A stretch of 64,000 bases of DNA from Sacculina carcini (taxonomy: Eukaryota; Arthropoda; Thecostraca; Sacculinidae): positions 1 through 64,000 of the forward strand of contig OU696583.1 of assembly GCA_916048095.2 (NCBI GenBank), given 5' to 3'. The translations under genes and the position numbers were made by a program. Every line of letters starts with the position of its first letter. Within the stretch, counting starts at the first letter, position 1. The notes under the pieces are model-generated. The model had not been told where the DNA came from and searched no databases. It saw nothing but the letters and a program-made list of their open reading frames with translations. Shown piece by piece: positions 12,992 to 38,502 of this stretch.

Positions 12992-13645
12992 TGTATCTAT
13001 ACAGAGTGGGTTTAAATGATAGCGAGGTATATGATATTTTGCTAGCAGTAAATATTCTAGCGATAAAAGTAGAATAGCTCTTAAGCAAATGATTTTGGAG
13101 AATGATGTGAACCTTTAAATTTATTTTGCGATCTGATGATATATGTATTAGGAATAATACGTAGCAGAATATAGATTGCATAATATAATATCGGCTGTAA
13201 TATCAAGGGCTGTAATATCGGTGTAATCCAAAAAATGACAACTGTATGAATATGATGCATTAGTGGAAGCATTAACCGGGAATTATGAGATAATATGATA
13301 ATGGTGTATAATTATATCGCATTATGCAACAAATGTGAATTTAGCTGCCTTACAGTTTGGTCCCGATACTATATTGGCGGGTTGAGAGAGAAGTATTGGT
13401 GGGCCGCGTGTTTGGGACCCCTGGGGTAGATAATCTCAGTCTTCTGATTACAAATTATGATCGCATCAGTATATTTTGTGATCACAAACTAATAAGTTAA
13501 ATCACCTCAGACTAGGCTGAGAGCGGTCAAGATTGGATGGTTGGGTTGGGTTGGGTAGGTTTGACTCAGGTTATATTGGGTTTTAATGATAGCGGAAAAT
13601 ATATAAATTTTAACAATAAATATTATAGCGGTAAATGTGAAATAG
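12992..13645. repeat. Helitron-rich block, partial copy III
   Basis: Matches 409-1,050 and 4,741-5,385 closely, from GTATCTATA-AGAGTGGG onward. It is cut off in the middle of that sequence at about 13,645 by an inverted family A fragment. Confidence 0.65.
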
Positions 13646-14203
13646 TATTAGTTTTTGAGAAATAGAGAAAAATGTAAGGAAAATCGAACGCGTGGAGTGT
13701 AAATATAATTTTGAATGTAGATTGAAATTTTTTCATTTTAAAATATTTTATATTCAATTTTTGGGTATAAATTATAACCTATCTTGTAGAACGAAAAATT
13801 ATCTACACAGTGGTATAATCTGTATTGCTGTACCATTTCTGGTTTAGGATATCTCGATGGCAGAATATTGACCAAAATTTTCACATTTTTCAGGGTTCAT
13901 TTTGTCTATTCACCGCTATAAATTTTTTTTGTTTCATTTTTAAAATTCAAAATTTAGTGTAAGGTGTAGACAAGAAAATTTCCAGCGTGATGGTACAAAT
14001 TTTTAGCGAGTACGTTCAGTGGTGGCCGAGTAATACCTGATAGAAAATAGACCAACGAGGGTGGGACACACAGACACACACACATACACACACATACACA
14101 CATATACACACACATATACACACACATACACACACACATACACACACACATACACACACACATACACACACACACAGAGGATCTCTTTTATATATATAGA
14201 TTT
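13646..14203 (-). mobile_element. Helitron-like family A, 5' fragment, inverted
   Basis: Reverse complement of the first 550 bases of family A (compare 9,504-10,015). Its TC start lies at 14,203 and it includes a long CA/CATA microsatellite (about 14,073-14,175) in place of the TG run. It lacks the 3' end. Long frames coding VCVC-type repeats across this stretch are microsatellite translation. Confidence 0.6.
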
Positions 14204-14480
14204 TACCAAGCGGGTCTGCGAGGCCCGGACGTGATACAAGCACTGTTGAACTTCGTTATGAGTCTGGACCAGCCAAAACATGTTGCAACACGTGCTGCTG
14301 CTGCCGCTGCCACATTCAATGCACTCTGCTGTTGCTCTTGCTTGTGTATGCGCCATTTGTAACAAGCTGCTACATGTTGTAATGTGTACACGTTGCCTTC
14401 ATGCGTAGATAGGGTGGCGGTCTGCTTGTGCGCCAGACTGCTGCTGCTCTTCTTGGCAGGGGTGTTCTTCTTACTGTCCT
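14204..14480. other. Spacer, nothing recognised
   Basis: No gene or repeat recognised. It lies between the inverted Helitron fragment and the piggyBac relic and contains CTGCTG-rich sequence near 14,298-14,340. Confidence 0.4.
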
Positions 14481-14492
14481 TCCCGTATAAAA

Positions 14493-15110
14493 ATGGCTCA
14501 AAATAATCTAGCAGAGATAGAGATCAGAAGGATTATCGCAGAAGATAATGTTGATTTTCAGCAGTGAATCTGATACAATTATATACCATCCGATGATGAC
14601 GGCGAAATAGATGAAATTCTTCCAGCTTTTGATATTTCTGATGGGGAAGATGATGATAACCAATGCATTTCTGAGCAAACCCTAGCTGTGAATGAAAGTT
14701 CTGCGACGATTTTCGTATAAAAAATAAAATTGAAAACTGGACGTCTGATCCGCAATCGGTTTCGGCAGGGAGACTTCATGTTCATAACATTGTGCGTGGA
14801 AGAAGTGGTCTAACTAGGTAGGCTAACCGTAATGTGGACGATATCGCTTCAGTATTCTTACTATGTTTTCGAGATTCAGATTTGCACATATACGAACATT
14901 GAAGGAAACGAGTATTGCCTAATGACAGCCCACCAATTAAGAGACATGTTACATCCTCTTCATGTCTTTCAACAGAAAATACGAACAAGAGAAAGAGATG
15001 CTACTTGTGTCCTCCTAAAAAGGACAGGAAGTCCAAGCTCTACTGTTACGACTGTAAACAGAGTATTCTATTTTTTTTTACTTCACGGAGCTTCCTCAGA
15101 CTCCAACCCG
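14493..15110 (+). pseudogene. piggyBac-type transposase relic, internally deleted
   Basis: Broken fragments in order on the plus strand. An ATG at 14,493 opens MAQNNLAEIEI. An acidic stretch follows at about 14,586-14,720 (PSDDDGEIDEI, DISDGEDDD). Then comes an RNVDDIASVF-like stretch (about 14,827) and at 14,915-15,060 a basic, cysteine-rich tail (KRKRCYLCPPKK, LYCYDCKQ) resembling the C-terminal zinc finger of PGBD proteins. An acidic N-terminus joined to this finger, with no DDD core between, indicates an internal deletion of about 400 codons plus several frameshifts. Ends not defined. Confidence 0.5.
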
Positions 15111-15620
15111 GTCACGTCTGATCTCACGATCCACTCTCCGGATCCTCGATCTCAACAGATAACTCGATCTATACAGATCCTTCGACCTCACAGGTCCACG
15201 ATCTCACCAGATCCTTCCACCATACACAGGTCCCGATCTCAGCAGACCTCACAGTCATGCTGGACCCAAAATACAGGCTGCATTGGACCACAAGCGAGCA
15301 CAGCGTCAATATATGTTTTCAGTGCAGGCAATAAGAAACAGTTCTGTGTTTGTATTTGGTTTTTCCTTAAATTCGTGTATGTTCTCTCAACAAAACTATA
15401 TTTTGTGTGAATTTACTCATTTGTGCGTGTGTGGGTGTGTTTGTGCGAATATACACAAAGTTTTAAATTATTCACAAATGAACGAATTCTAATAAAAGCA
15501 ATATTTAATTTTGTATTAGACCTTAGTGTTTCTAAGTATATGTCATCAGTATTAAGCACTTAAAAGAGCCTATATATAGAATATATTGATCATGTAAGAG
15601 AGATTATACATAAAACAGAG
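15111..15620. other. Non-coding, short repetitive region
   Basis: About 15,115-15,260 is built from diverged GATCTCA / GATCCT-type repeats. The rest is AT-rich and has no gene I can support. Confidence 0.4.
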
Positions 15621-15629
15621 CAGGGCTCA

Positions 15630-15815
15630 AAGGCCCGCTTGGTCTACAAGGTAGTTTTGTCTGTATTTCTAGGTTTAAAGCAGTTCCCAATTGCCACAAG
15701 GCGGGTTTCGTGTGCGCGCAACAGGATTTGCCCCCGCAAAATTACACGCGAATATTAGCTTTCTCTACTGCTGTGTTCAAATGCGTAGTTGTATAATTAT
15801 AATTATATAGGGTCA
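15630..15815 (+). mobile_element. SINE family 2, diverged copy
   Basis: Shares TTGCCACAAG, CGTGTG, GCAAAATTACAC-CGAA and CTGTGTTCAAATGCGTA with the copies at 25,330-25,460 (inverted), 31,066-31,245 and 50,140-50,265. The tRNA-like head is weak in this copy. Confidence 0.45.
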
Positions 15816-16620
15816 ATGCCCCACTGACCTTGCACGCAGCTCTGAACAGACAAGCACACATTGACCAAGCTCAGACAAACACTGCCAGAAACACCAGAAA
15901 TACATATTATCCTCCACACCAACAACACTGTAAAGACACAAATTCCTCTCTTCAGCTGACTGACACGTTAGCAATCAGCTGTGATTAATTCATTCACACA
16001 CACACATTTCCTTTAAACTCATAGACGCATAGACGCACGCATTACCTCACTGGAGTTATAATCTATACTAATAACAGACACCACATCAAACACGGTTAAA
16101 TGAGATTTTATATCAAATACTAAGTTTATTACATATTCAATGTTACATGTATAAATATATACACAATGAGCGAACAAACTACACAATGAGCGAACACGGA
16201 TCCCATACACAGTAACATACAAATAAAACACATCCTTCAGTTTAACAGTGAGAGCTCACGAAATAATATATATAATAATATCGTCTGTGATAATAATATA
16301 TAATGTTCTATAGGCCTGATAGAATCTACATAATAAACATATCCATTAAGTACCAATAGTATTAAGAACCATAAGTAACAAGTATCAAATACCATTAGTA
16401 CCTATGTCCTCTAAATAACTCACTAACCTCACAAGAAGATCTGACACACCTGGACGATGTTGGGTCTACACCACAAATTGTAGACACGAACGAGCACAGC
16501 TGACACACAAGACTGACACACAACAATTTATGTCTTACTTCCACTGTTGTTCAACAGCCAATCAGCGGCCGCCACCACTGTCACGTGACAATACGTCACC
16601 CTGAACACTGACCGAATGTG
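15816..16620. other. Non-coding, nothing recognised
   Basis: AT-rich intergenic sequence without a convincing coding frame. A short direct repeat (ACACAATGAGCGAAC) occurs near 16,162 and 16,181. Confidence 0.4.
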
Positions 16621-16689
16621 ATCCAGTGTCGCTCAAACTTCAACGAGCCTTGACAACGCCCAACAAACACACACGCATAGGCGGGTCAA

Positions 16690-17330
16690 ATTCACGGGCC
16701 AATATCGCGTCTGCCACTGAATCTGTGAAAATCGCTCGTGTGTGAATTTTGCGTCTGCCACTGAATCTGTCAATCTCGCTCGTGGGTGAATTTTGCCACA
16801 TACGGAAGCAATAACAATAAGCACGCTCACCTGGAAGTTGTCCGATACTGGCATAAATTCGCGCTGAGTGGGTCTACTTGAGCGTTGCGCAAAATGTGCT
16901 TTTGTCGAGAATATGCTGCACCAGACAACGCTCATATACACATAATGTGCGACAGCAATCATATACAATTACAATGAAAACACGCTCCGAATACGCCCAC
17001 TCACCTTTTTGTCAGACGCGACAGCCACCGCTTTCCGCTTGATTGTCCATATGACGGACCATACGCCGTTGTCCAGCAGTCGGATAAACACGTGGTGGTC
17101 TCCCGTCATGGACGAAAAGAAACAATCTCCATCGACCGCTGCAAGCCGGCTTTCGTGGACAGTTCGCCATCGACACACGACGACCACGAATCTCCAGTCG
17201 CGGCTGTGTAATCGCTCGTGTGTGATATCGCATCTGCCTCTGAATCTGTGTAATCGCTCGTGTTTGATATCGCCTCTGCCTCTGAATCTGACAGATCCAG
17301 TGGCAGACGCAAAATTCACACACGAGCGAG
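16690..17330 (-). repeat. Repeat cluster with CTCGTGTGTGA units, partly inverted
   Basis: Units of about 42-60 bases containing TCGCTCGTGTGTGA and CTGAATCTG occur at about 16,715-16,800 in one orientation and at 17,205-17,330 in both. On the minus strand the right part reads as a 14-residue acidic repeat (SEAEAISNTSDYTD, SEADAISHTSDYTD). The unit inverts at about 17,290. It could be a decayed transposon terminus or the acidic N-terminus of a transposase. I do not recognise a family. Confidence 0.4.
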
Positions 17331-17658
17331 AAAAGAGAAATAGAAAGAGGTAGAAAAGTACGCAGCCTGAAGGTTGTTGCTGGTCTGAATGCCTGGGATG
17401 ATTGCGCGCTAGCTAGCTGCGTGTCGACGGCTGTGTCCAACTCGGGGTCACCAGTGTTAGTAGCCATGTCTACGCCAAAAACTGACAACAACGTGCGTTC
17501 GTCAGCGATAATCGAGCCCCAGCAAATTGCGTCCGAATTCGCGTAGTCCTTATAAAGACTGGTGCGTGTGAGAATTGCCAATACAATTTGCTTTTAAAAA
17601 GGCAACGGTGCGTGGAATTCGCTTTACAGTCCGTCCTTAAAAAGACGCTTAATTATGT
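17331..17658. other. Spacer beside piggyBac relic
   Basis: A minus-strand frame starting near 17,469 (MATNTGDPELDTAVDTQL) is open for a short distance but unrecognised. No promoter or terminal repeat found. Confidence 0.3.
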
Positions 17659-18704
17659 CTTACAAACGATTCCACTTTACAACTGAAATGCAGCTAGTGA
17701 ATGAATCATCCATAGTCCCTCTTTCCATCTTATCTAAGGCCTTTCTTGTCTTCAGAGGGGCTCCAGAGAGTCTGTCTTCTCTGAGTGTGCAGGTGGCTGC
17801 TATTATATTTGATGCAAGTTCTTCAAGTAGTGCAACTTAACCAAAAAATGTCAAATACAGCGTGCTGAACAGGTTGCATATTCACATTTTCAATCATTTT
17901 AAGCACTACACTCCCACCAAGACCAAATCCTTTATCAGTCACTTTTGTATGTCTTCCACAATATGGCTCAGCATGATGCAAAAATACATCTGATGTACAA
18001 ATTGCCCAAAGTTTAAATCCTAATCTCACTGGTTTTCCTCGTATGTATTGCTTATCACCGTGTCTGCCATAGTATGGAACCATTATTTCATCAATGCTGT
18101 AGAATTCTACTTTGTCCTTATCTTTATTCGCTTGGTTTAAGTGTTCAAAAAGAGGTCGTACCTTGAAGAAACGATTACTATCCATAGTCATATTGTCATT
18201 GAAATGCAAACACCTCATTATCTGTTCAAAAGTGTCGCGCCTCATAGAATTAATAACAAGTTGATTTTGTGTATCAGGAGACTCACTCCAATATAGTCTT
18301 CTGTTAGGTACCCTATTGTAGCCTGAGAATATGAGAATCGCCAGAACTACCTTCATATTCTCCGCATATATTTCAGTGCAGGGAATGCCTTTCTGGTGAG
18401 CCCACTGTTTACTTTGTTCAAGCAGTGTTGCAATCCATTCCTCTGTCCAATACATTTCTTCAAACATATTTAAAGGATTTGTGTCCGCTGCCTGACTACA
18501 CTTCCCTGAGGTTACTTCATCATTATTATCTGCATCCTGCACACACTGAGCTGTGGACACTTGATCATAATCGGGGACCAGATTTACCACCTGATCAATA
18601 TCATCATGCCACTTGTAGGCAGCTTTTTTTTCGTCGCTTTGTTTTAGGTGGTTCTGCTGCAAGACATTGAGTTGATTCGATGTGAGGGTGATCATCGTCT
18701 GCAT
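17659..18704 (-). pseudogene. piggyBac-type (PGBD) transposase, truncated and frameshifted
   Basis: From ATG at 18,704 the frame gives 293 residues with the DDE_Tnp_1_7 pattern: acidic N-terminus, then NPLNMFEEMYW, SMRRDTFEQIMRCLHFND and KVRPLFEHL, and the first catalytic Asp in FYSIDEIMVPYYG. The second catalytic region reads HAVFDIFWLS, where the family has an Asn after the Asp. A frameshift near 17,835 is followed, in the next frame, by LLEELASNIIAATCTLR and GAPLKTRK, stopping at 17,659-17,661 before the third catalytic region and the Cys-rich tail. The element is therefore dead. Flanking TTAA and TIRs were not identified. Confidence 0.85.
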
Positions 18705-18771
18705 TACGACTCAAAACATTGCTGAGTAAAATTATCCTGGGAAGTTTCACCGGGTTGCAAGTAACTTCATC

Positions 18772-18860
18772 AGGTTAGGTCAGGTTAGGTTACGTTAGGT
18801 TAGGTTAGGTTAGGCTACTTCTGATGGCAGCTACTTTCTTTGCTAACCTGACCTAACCAC
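18772..18860. repeat. Interstitial TTAGG-type repeat with inverted end
   Basis: About eight slightly diverged TTAGG units (18,772-18,815), followed after 25 bases by CTAACCTGACCTAACC in the opposite orientation (about 18,843-18,858). TTAGG is the canonical arthropod telomere unit, and the inverted layout is hairpin-like. Confidence 0.6.
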
Positions 18861-19133
18861 TGCAATAATTGTTTTCCTATGTATAATTGTCATTTAAACT
18901 GTATGCAGAATACGAGCTGCACATTTGACGATGTTTTGTGATGTTCGCTCCACTGCAAACACTTACGTAAGCACACACACACGCGCGCACAAGATCAGCT
19001 GACGGGGAGGAGCGAGAGCTGCACAACGGGCGAGAACTGAGCAACATCCGTTTCACAGAACTTGCAGCACTGCAGCCAACCAGCGACGCCGGGGCGTACT
19101 ACGGTGGCTACAGTAACGCCCACTCATCTCCGG

Positions 19134-19142
19134 TATAAAAAG
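19134..19142 (+). promoter_or_regulatory. TATA box, possible LTR promoter
   Basis: TATAAAAAG with a TTTACAGTCTG initiator-like site about 30 bases downstream (19,161). The only downstream coding trace is the gag/protease relic at 19,500, so this may be the U3/R boundary of a decayed LTR. Terminal repeats were not found. Confidence 0.4.
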
Positions 19143-19454
19143 TCACATGTACGACCTTCATTTACAGTCTGACAGGGCTACTCTCATCGACTGGATGTTT
19201 TGCTCCCTTCCCATGCATTTGAGTGATTTGCCTTTAGCATAGACACCGTACGCTGGGTTATATATACATAGCGTTGCCCGGAACGCTGATTCATTTACAT
19301 ATCGCTGTGTGCTTTCAGCGCTTCTGTCGAGTGTTTTAGTTTTAAGTGTATTGGCTAACTTGTACCGTTGTCTAACCCATTTTGTGCCCCGGTTTGATTC
19401 TGATTATATTGTTATTACATATTAATTGGAGAGTTACTATAATATATGTGAGTA

Positions 19455-19740
19455 TTGTTGTACGAGCGCATCTTGGTAGCCTGCCGTTTACGGCGTACGG
19501 GAAGTCGTGCCATAAATGCCAGGGACGGATTCATTGCGCGAATGTGTCAGCGGATAATCAGATGTCAAATAATTATTTCTGGGAAATTGGTAAATATTCG
19601 TATCGACACTAGATCATCAGTGAATTGTATTCCGTCGCATTATGTATATCAAGTGCACAAAGCGCAAACAGCAACGCGAAGCAAAGCAAACGCACTCAAC
19701 GCGTTAAAACGTCAGCAGATCAACGAGCGAGCCGATACCT
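19455..19740 (+). pseudogene. LTR-retrotransposon gag/protease relic
   Basis: At 19,508-19,552 a retroviral-type zinc knuckle can be read (CHKCQG, then IARMCQR after a frameshift), matching the Cys-x2-Cys, His, Cys pattern of nucleocapsid. About 15 codons further (19,590-19,640) comes NIRIDTRSSVNCIPSHYV, which resembles the aspartic protease motif with DTG changed to DTR. The order nucleocapsid then protease fits the gag-pol junction of a Ty3/gypsy-like element. At least one frameshift and the altered active-site Gly make it non-functional. No RT or integrase follows. Confidence 0.5.
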
Positions 19741-19744
19741 GAAC

Positions 19745-20250
19745 GTAGCGTAGCAAATATAAGCGATGATTTCATCATTATATGACGTTTCTTTTGCGAG
19801 AAAACTTCTTGGGAGCTGACCACCTGAAAAAATTATCAAAATGAATAACAAAAATTAACATTTGATCACCGAATAATGAATATGAACCACTGACGATAAT
19901 TGAGATGAATATTATCGAAATCGATGATTTCGACACGTTGATCAGTTTTGTTCAACATGAAAACGTCATAAGTCGTCAGCTCCACTGGAGCTGGTTGCTG
20001 GCTAAAAGCTCCGGTGAAGCTGAGCTCCACACAATAGTGAATCCCGAGCGTTCACTTTCGCACCAGCTGCCACCCAACAGACTACCACACAGAGGGTGTA
20101 CCGTTGCCATGTGACACATCACAAGGCGTCACAGAAAAAATAGCAGCACGCGATTTAGTGCAGTTCAAATTCAAATTGGAAAAATGCGACAGCACAAGCA
20201 CGTGTTGCTCCCAGACGTTGATGTAGATATGTGTTGATAAGAAAATCATG
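19745..20250. other. mof 3' flank, nothing recognised
   Basis: No coding segment recognised. It should contain the mof 3' untranslated region on the minus strand. If the AG/GTAATC at the mof end is a splice donor rather than a stop, a short extra exon would lie here, but I did not find one. Confidence 0.4.
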
Positions 20251-20252
20251 GA

Positions 20253-35350
<15,098 letters not shown>

Positions 35351-35744
35351 GCAAAATACCGACAGCAACTGATGTAGCACCGAACGTCCAACTATATTTG
35401 GGTTTGAGAAGCCGTCCAAACTTAAGCATGCATATGAAACACGCTGAACTCCAGCCTCAATAATACATAATACAGTTGTTGTTGTTGAAATACAGTTGTG
35501 AAAGATTGTGCTAAATGCGCTGTCAAACGTCGCATCTAGAGCTTCTAAAACCATTGCATATTGTCGTTTAGCAATTTTTTATATTCGCTCTAGAATAATG
35601 TGCCCTTTTCGTTGGATTAATGTCATAATTTGCTTGCATTTTGGGGCGTTAGACATTTTTTAGCATTTCAAGTCATATGATAAAAAGATAAAACGCCAAC
35701 AAGTATCACATAAAATTCAGAACCGTAGTTATGGTGATTTTAAG

Positions 35745-35910
35745 ATGTTTGATTACTTTTTGGTGGTCTGCTGTAAAAATGGCATTAGAGTAGAGCAGGT
35801 GGAAAGGAGGGTATCAGGGACTGGGGCAGAAATCCTTCTCGCAGAAATGCAGAGAAACTGGCTTTTGAGAGAGCATGTGTTAATTTTAGGTTACTGTTAT
35901 CGAAAATGTG
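35745..35910 (+). mobile_element. Fragment related to the 1.16-kb hAT element
   Basis: Patches such as ATTACTTTTTGGTGGTCTG, GGTGGAAAGG and TTTTAGGTTACT align with 49,855-50,045 in order. No terminal repeats are kept. Confidence 0.4.
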
Positions 35911-36060
35911 GTGTTGTATATGTGATGAGTGTGTGTTGCGTCAGAGCGGCGTTGTATGTATCTATGTATAGCAATGTTGATTCAGCAAAGTGTATGTGCG
36001 TATGTGTGCATGTGTGTCTGTGCGGAATGGTGTAAGTGCTGCAGCGGTGTCATCTTGCAG

Positions 36061-36480
36061 GCGAGAGGAGACGGGTACGAGCTGAGACGAGCGGCAGTGC
36101 GGTGCAGGAGTCGAGAGTATTTGCGCGTGGTGTGTGTGTGCTGTATTTGCGTGTTTGCGTGTTGTTCTCTGAGACGGAATTAGCGTTGTTGTTATTCCCT
36201 TGGGTGTGTGTGTTATTTCATCATATCACCACTGCATCGTTATACAATACATACTTCAGAAAATAAAGCTACTTTTCTATATTTAAGGCTACTTTTCGAG
36301 AATCCTAATTATCATATCAAAAACAGGAAGCGAATATATGTTTATTATGAAAACCTCACTGGCAAAACAACGACGTGGGTAAAACCAAGATGTAAAACAC
36401 TCATTGATAGTAACATGAAAATCGACAAACAACGGCGAGAAAAGGCCAAAATGAACACGATATCTGTGCACCATAGATAA
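36061..36480 (+). CDS. Possible gene fragment with a WW-like segment
   Basis: Two exon-like pieces on the plus strand. The first begins after TCTTGCAG at 36,060 (ERRRVRAETSGSAVQESRVF). The second begins after AAAAACAG at 36,326 and reads RIYVYYENLTGKTTTWVK then PRC, ending at a stop at 36,478-36,480. The YYEN-TG-TTTW-KP pattern is that of the second and third strands of a WW fold. Splice phases can be joined only with a weak donor. I do not recognise the protein; it could be a pseudogene. Confidence 0.25.
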
Positions 36481-38502
36481 AAACGCATATACAAACACAA
36501 AACAAAGATAAATGTGGAAGCCTGTTTATGTATGTTTGTGTATGAGCACCATGGGAAACTACAGTTCCACGATCGATTGTGTTCACTTAAACGCAGACAT
36601 AGAAGTTTCTTTGCACGGAAAATGGCGATCTGTAAAACACAGGGTTACACTCAAAACTAGTACGAATGCAGTCACCCAAACACACACAAACAAAACCATG
36701 ATTTATGCCCCATGTTACCTGAAGATGACTATTAGCTCAATATGCATACATGCTTCCAGTGCTATTCTGTTAATCGTACTATCTTTGATATGGATGTGTT
36801 TGGTTTATATTGTGCAGAATAATCCTTTCAATTCCATATTCAAATATTGTTCCTGCCAATCAAAAACCAAACGCTCAATATAAACAATCATATGAAGAGA
36901 ATTTCAAATTGTAGCACAACTATGTAATTAATTTGTGGAGAAAACTCTTAACTAAGCCGGGTTTAAGTGACATTAACAGAGCAAATGAATTGCACACACA
37001 CCTTGAATGAAGTTAGCAGAAGGCATGGTTGAGATCTGTGCAGCAACTTATTGGCGCGTTGAAGACGAGCGCTTGCCACCGAAGAGACTCATCAGTTTCC
37101 AGTCCCCGGCTTGACACGCTTCAGTCCCGTTCTGCTGACATCAGTGACAATCAACATTCCAAATTGAACCAGACAAACATCCTCATACTCCGTTTACACG
37201 GACAAACGTGCTTGTCAATACATAAAAACCGCCAAAACTCATTCTCACTAAATCCATAACAAAGATATGTCTTCTGTTTGGTCGTTTTGGGTTCTGAGTC
37301 ACGATATATGTGATGTTTATTTTCGTCGAGAGATTCACTCGAACTATGCAAACAAGACGGCTGTAGATTTCAATTCATATATTCAACATACGCACGGGTA
37401 CATTCATTTGCATGCAAACTCTCAAGATATATATATACCGTAAAACCTCGATATGGGCGGCAGACCGTTCAATTAGAAGCGCCGTTCTATATTTCAACAA
37501 GCTGATCAGAATATACCTGAAATTACCCGAATAAAAACCAGGCAGCGTATGCATATTCAATTAACCGAAGACACAAATACAAGGTTATTACTGGTAACTA
37601 ATCACAAATTCACTAATAAAAACCAGTCAGTTACAGCTATTGTCAAAAGAGAAGAAGCGACGTTCAATTAGACTAAAATCGAAGCTTTCAGGGGTTCTTA
37701 ACCGGGAATGCTCGCACTTCTAAGGGGTGCGAGACTAGTTCCTAAGGTTGCGAGGAATCCTGTGAAAATTAAACAAAATGTGTTTTAACTATGCTATATA
37801 TATTTCCTAAAACACTTTCTTACAGGAACTTTGAGCTGCATGAATGAATATTGAAAAAAAACAATTTTGTATGGCGTTGTTTGTACTTTTATTTTCTTCA
37901 TATAGCTATAAACATCCTGTAAGTAGCTATAAACATCCATCCTCTAGTTTGGAAAGGAAATTTTTCACTTGTTCCCCAAGGAGGCGTTCTATAGAGGTAC
38001 CGTTGAAATAAGTTTACGGTATATACATATGTATACATACATATAGACGTTTTGTGTAAGTGTAAGTGTGTATGTTTTGTGTAAGTGTAAGTGTGTATGT
38101 GTGTAAAGTGTTTGTGTGTAAGATTTCTGGCGGGTCACTTGTGGCCATTTCTTCCGAACTGATAATACAATGATAATTCGTGATTGGATTTATCCAGTAT
38201 TGTCATCTTATATATTAATTTCCTACATCTCGATATTTCTCAATGACTGTCCATGACCTTCCCGTCCACAGTACTGCACATGTCTTTTGACAAATCTTGA
38301 TTTCTCACATCAATATATGCGTGTTTGTGTGAGTGTTCAATACGTTTTCGGGAGCGGTGGCTGGTTGTCCGTCACGATCACCTTCGACTGGTCGAGCTAC
38401 GCGTTTCGCCACCTCCTGTCACGAAAAACACAAACACAAGAAAGTCAGTGACGGTTCGCGTGCTAATGGTGACGAAACGAGCGGCAGTGAAGCAGTGCGC
38501 AC

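Noticed and set aside
13954..14365. Cys/Val-rich frames in three registers
   Set aside because: Microsatellite translation within a Helitron-like fragment.
36795..37026. Two-exon mini gene on the minus strand (MPSANFIQ, then TIFEYGIERI)
   Set aside because: Splice sites are acceptable but the product would be only about 33 residues with no known family. Recorded only.
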